DNA of 64,000 nucleotides from Bacillus sp. 491mf. GTDB taxonomy: Bacteria; Bacillota; Bacilli; Bacillales; Bacillaceae_G. The stretch covers positions 62,001 through 126,000 of the forward strand of contig NZ_FOLV01000003.1 of the NCBI RefSeq assembly GCF_900112415.1. The letters are read 5' to 3'. Made by a program: the position numbers and the translations under genes. Position 1 is the first letter of the stretch; each line of letters begins with the position of its first letter. Positions 63,698 through 64,000 of the stretch are shown one piece after another. Under the pieces are notes generated by a model, which saw only the letters and a list, made by a program, of their open reading frames with translations, was not told where the DNA came from and searched no databases.

Positions 63698-63980
63698 TTC
63701 TGTATATTGATAAAGCAGGCAATTTTTCATGTGTACTTTCACTATAGAATCAAACCAATGAAAGACTTTTGTAACATTTATGAAAGAGAAATGAAAGGTA
63801 TTTAAACTAAAATAAATGTATCGGAATTGATTTTAGTTTAATTCGTAGTAAAAATCACATGTGACTTGCATTATAATTTCATGTTGCTAAAGAAGAATTG
63901 CTGTATGAGGAAAAGGGCACTGTCGGAAGGCATTGCTTTTTTAATATTAATATAATCTAAATATAAGGAGATAACGAATA
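63698..63980. other. Intergenic region after aceBA
   Basis: No gene. CATTATAATTTC near 63870 could be a -10 for the next gene; a -35 is not clear. Confidence 0.4.
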
Positions 63981-64000
63981 ATGAATAAAAACATCGTAGA
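63981..64000 (+). CDS. Start of an unidentified gene, cut by the window end
   Basis: ATG 63981 follows AAGGAG with ten-base spacing and reads MNKNIV before the sequence stops. Six codons are too few for identification. Confidence 0.5.

Overview
The window is chromosomal DNA of a low-GC Gram-positive, almost certainly a member of the Bacillus cereus group. The evidence is two exact PlcR boxes, a bcr1-type repeat flanked by TTTAT, a thermolysin-like protease, a PC-PLC-type phospholipase C, a GerPF-like spore protein, SigI/RsgI, and gene order shared with Bacillus subtilis (hmoB-pbpF-hemEHY-yhgD-yhgE and yhfH-yhfI-lplJ-lcfB). The proteins differ enough from the commonly studied strains, as I remember them, that I do not name a species.

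Layout. 1-4.8 kb: secreted and virulence-type genes on the minus strand (partial neutral protease, cytochrome P450, ETX/MTX2-like beta-pore-forming toxin candidate). 5.4-12.8 kb: CAAX-type membrane protease, heme monooxygenase hmoB, penicillin-binding protein pbpF and the heme operon hemE-hemH-hemY. 13-17.7 kb: a large secreted nuclease, then an eroded stretch with gene fragments, two small genes and a bcr1 repeat. 17.7-23 kb: a phospholipase C with an extra C-terminal domain, the TetR regulator yhgD and yhgE, which carries a one-base frameshift inside 28-residue repeats. 23-33 kb: CMD-family protein/MerR pair, fructokinase, PrsA foldase, LacI regulator and the lipoate/fatty-acid genes. 33-44.4 kb: a sulfate ABC operon flanked by two near-identical vanadium haloperoxidase-like genes that were duplicated with their flanks. 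44.4-49.7 kb: ATP-grasp enzyme, ECF sigma/anti-sigma pair, AraC regulator, VOC protein and a C45 hydrolase. 50.0-53.7 kb: a module of 5-aminolevulinate-synthase-like enzyme, EamA exporter and a diverged SdaAB-like protein, bounded by two oppositely oriented IS6-type ends. 53.9-60.3 kb: SCO1, two damaged small genes, an M48 protease, a GerPF-like gene and a SigI-controlled DUF5667-sigI-rsgI cluster. 60.7-64 kb: glyoxylate shunt aceB-aceA and the first codons of another gene.

Working together: hemEHY with hmoB forms a heme synthesis and turnover block. cysP-T-W-A imports sulfate. aceBA supports growth on acetate or fatty acids, whose activation is provided by lcfB. YhgD probably represses itself and yhgE through three matching operators. 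The most unusual region is the ALAS-like module: Bacillus makes 5-aminolevulinate from glutamyl-tRNA, so an ALAS-type enzyme translationally joined to an exporter and framed by IS ends looks acquired and may make a secreted aminoketone. No tRNA, rRNA or CRISPR array was recognised.
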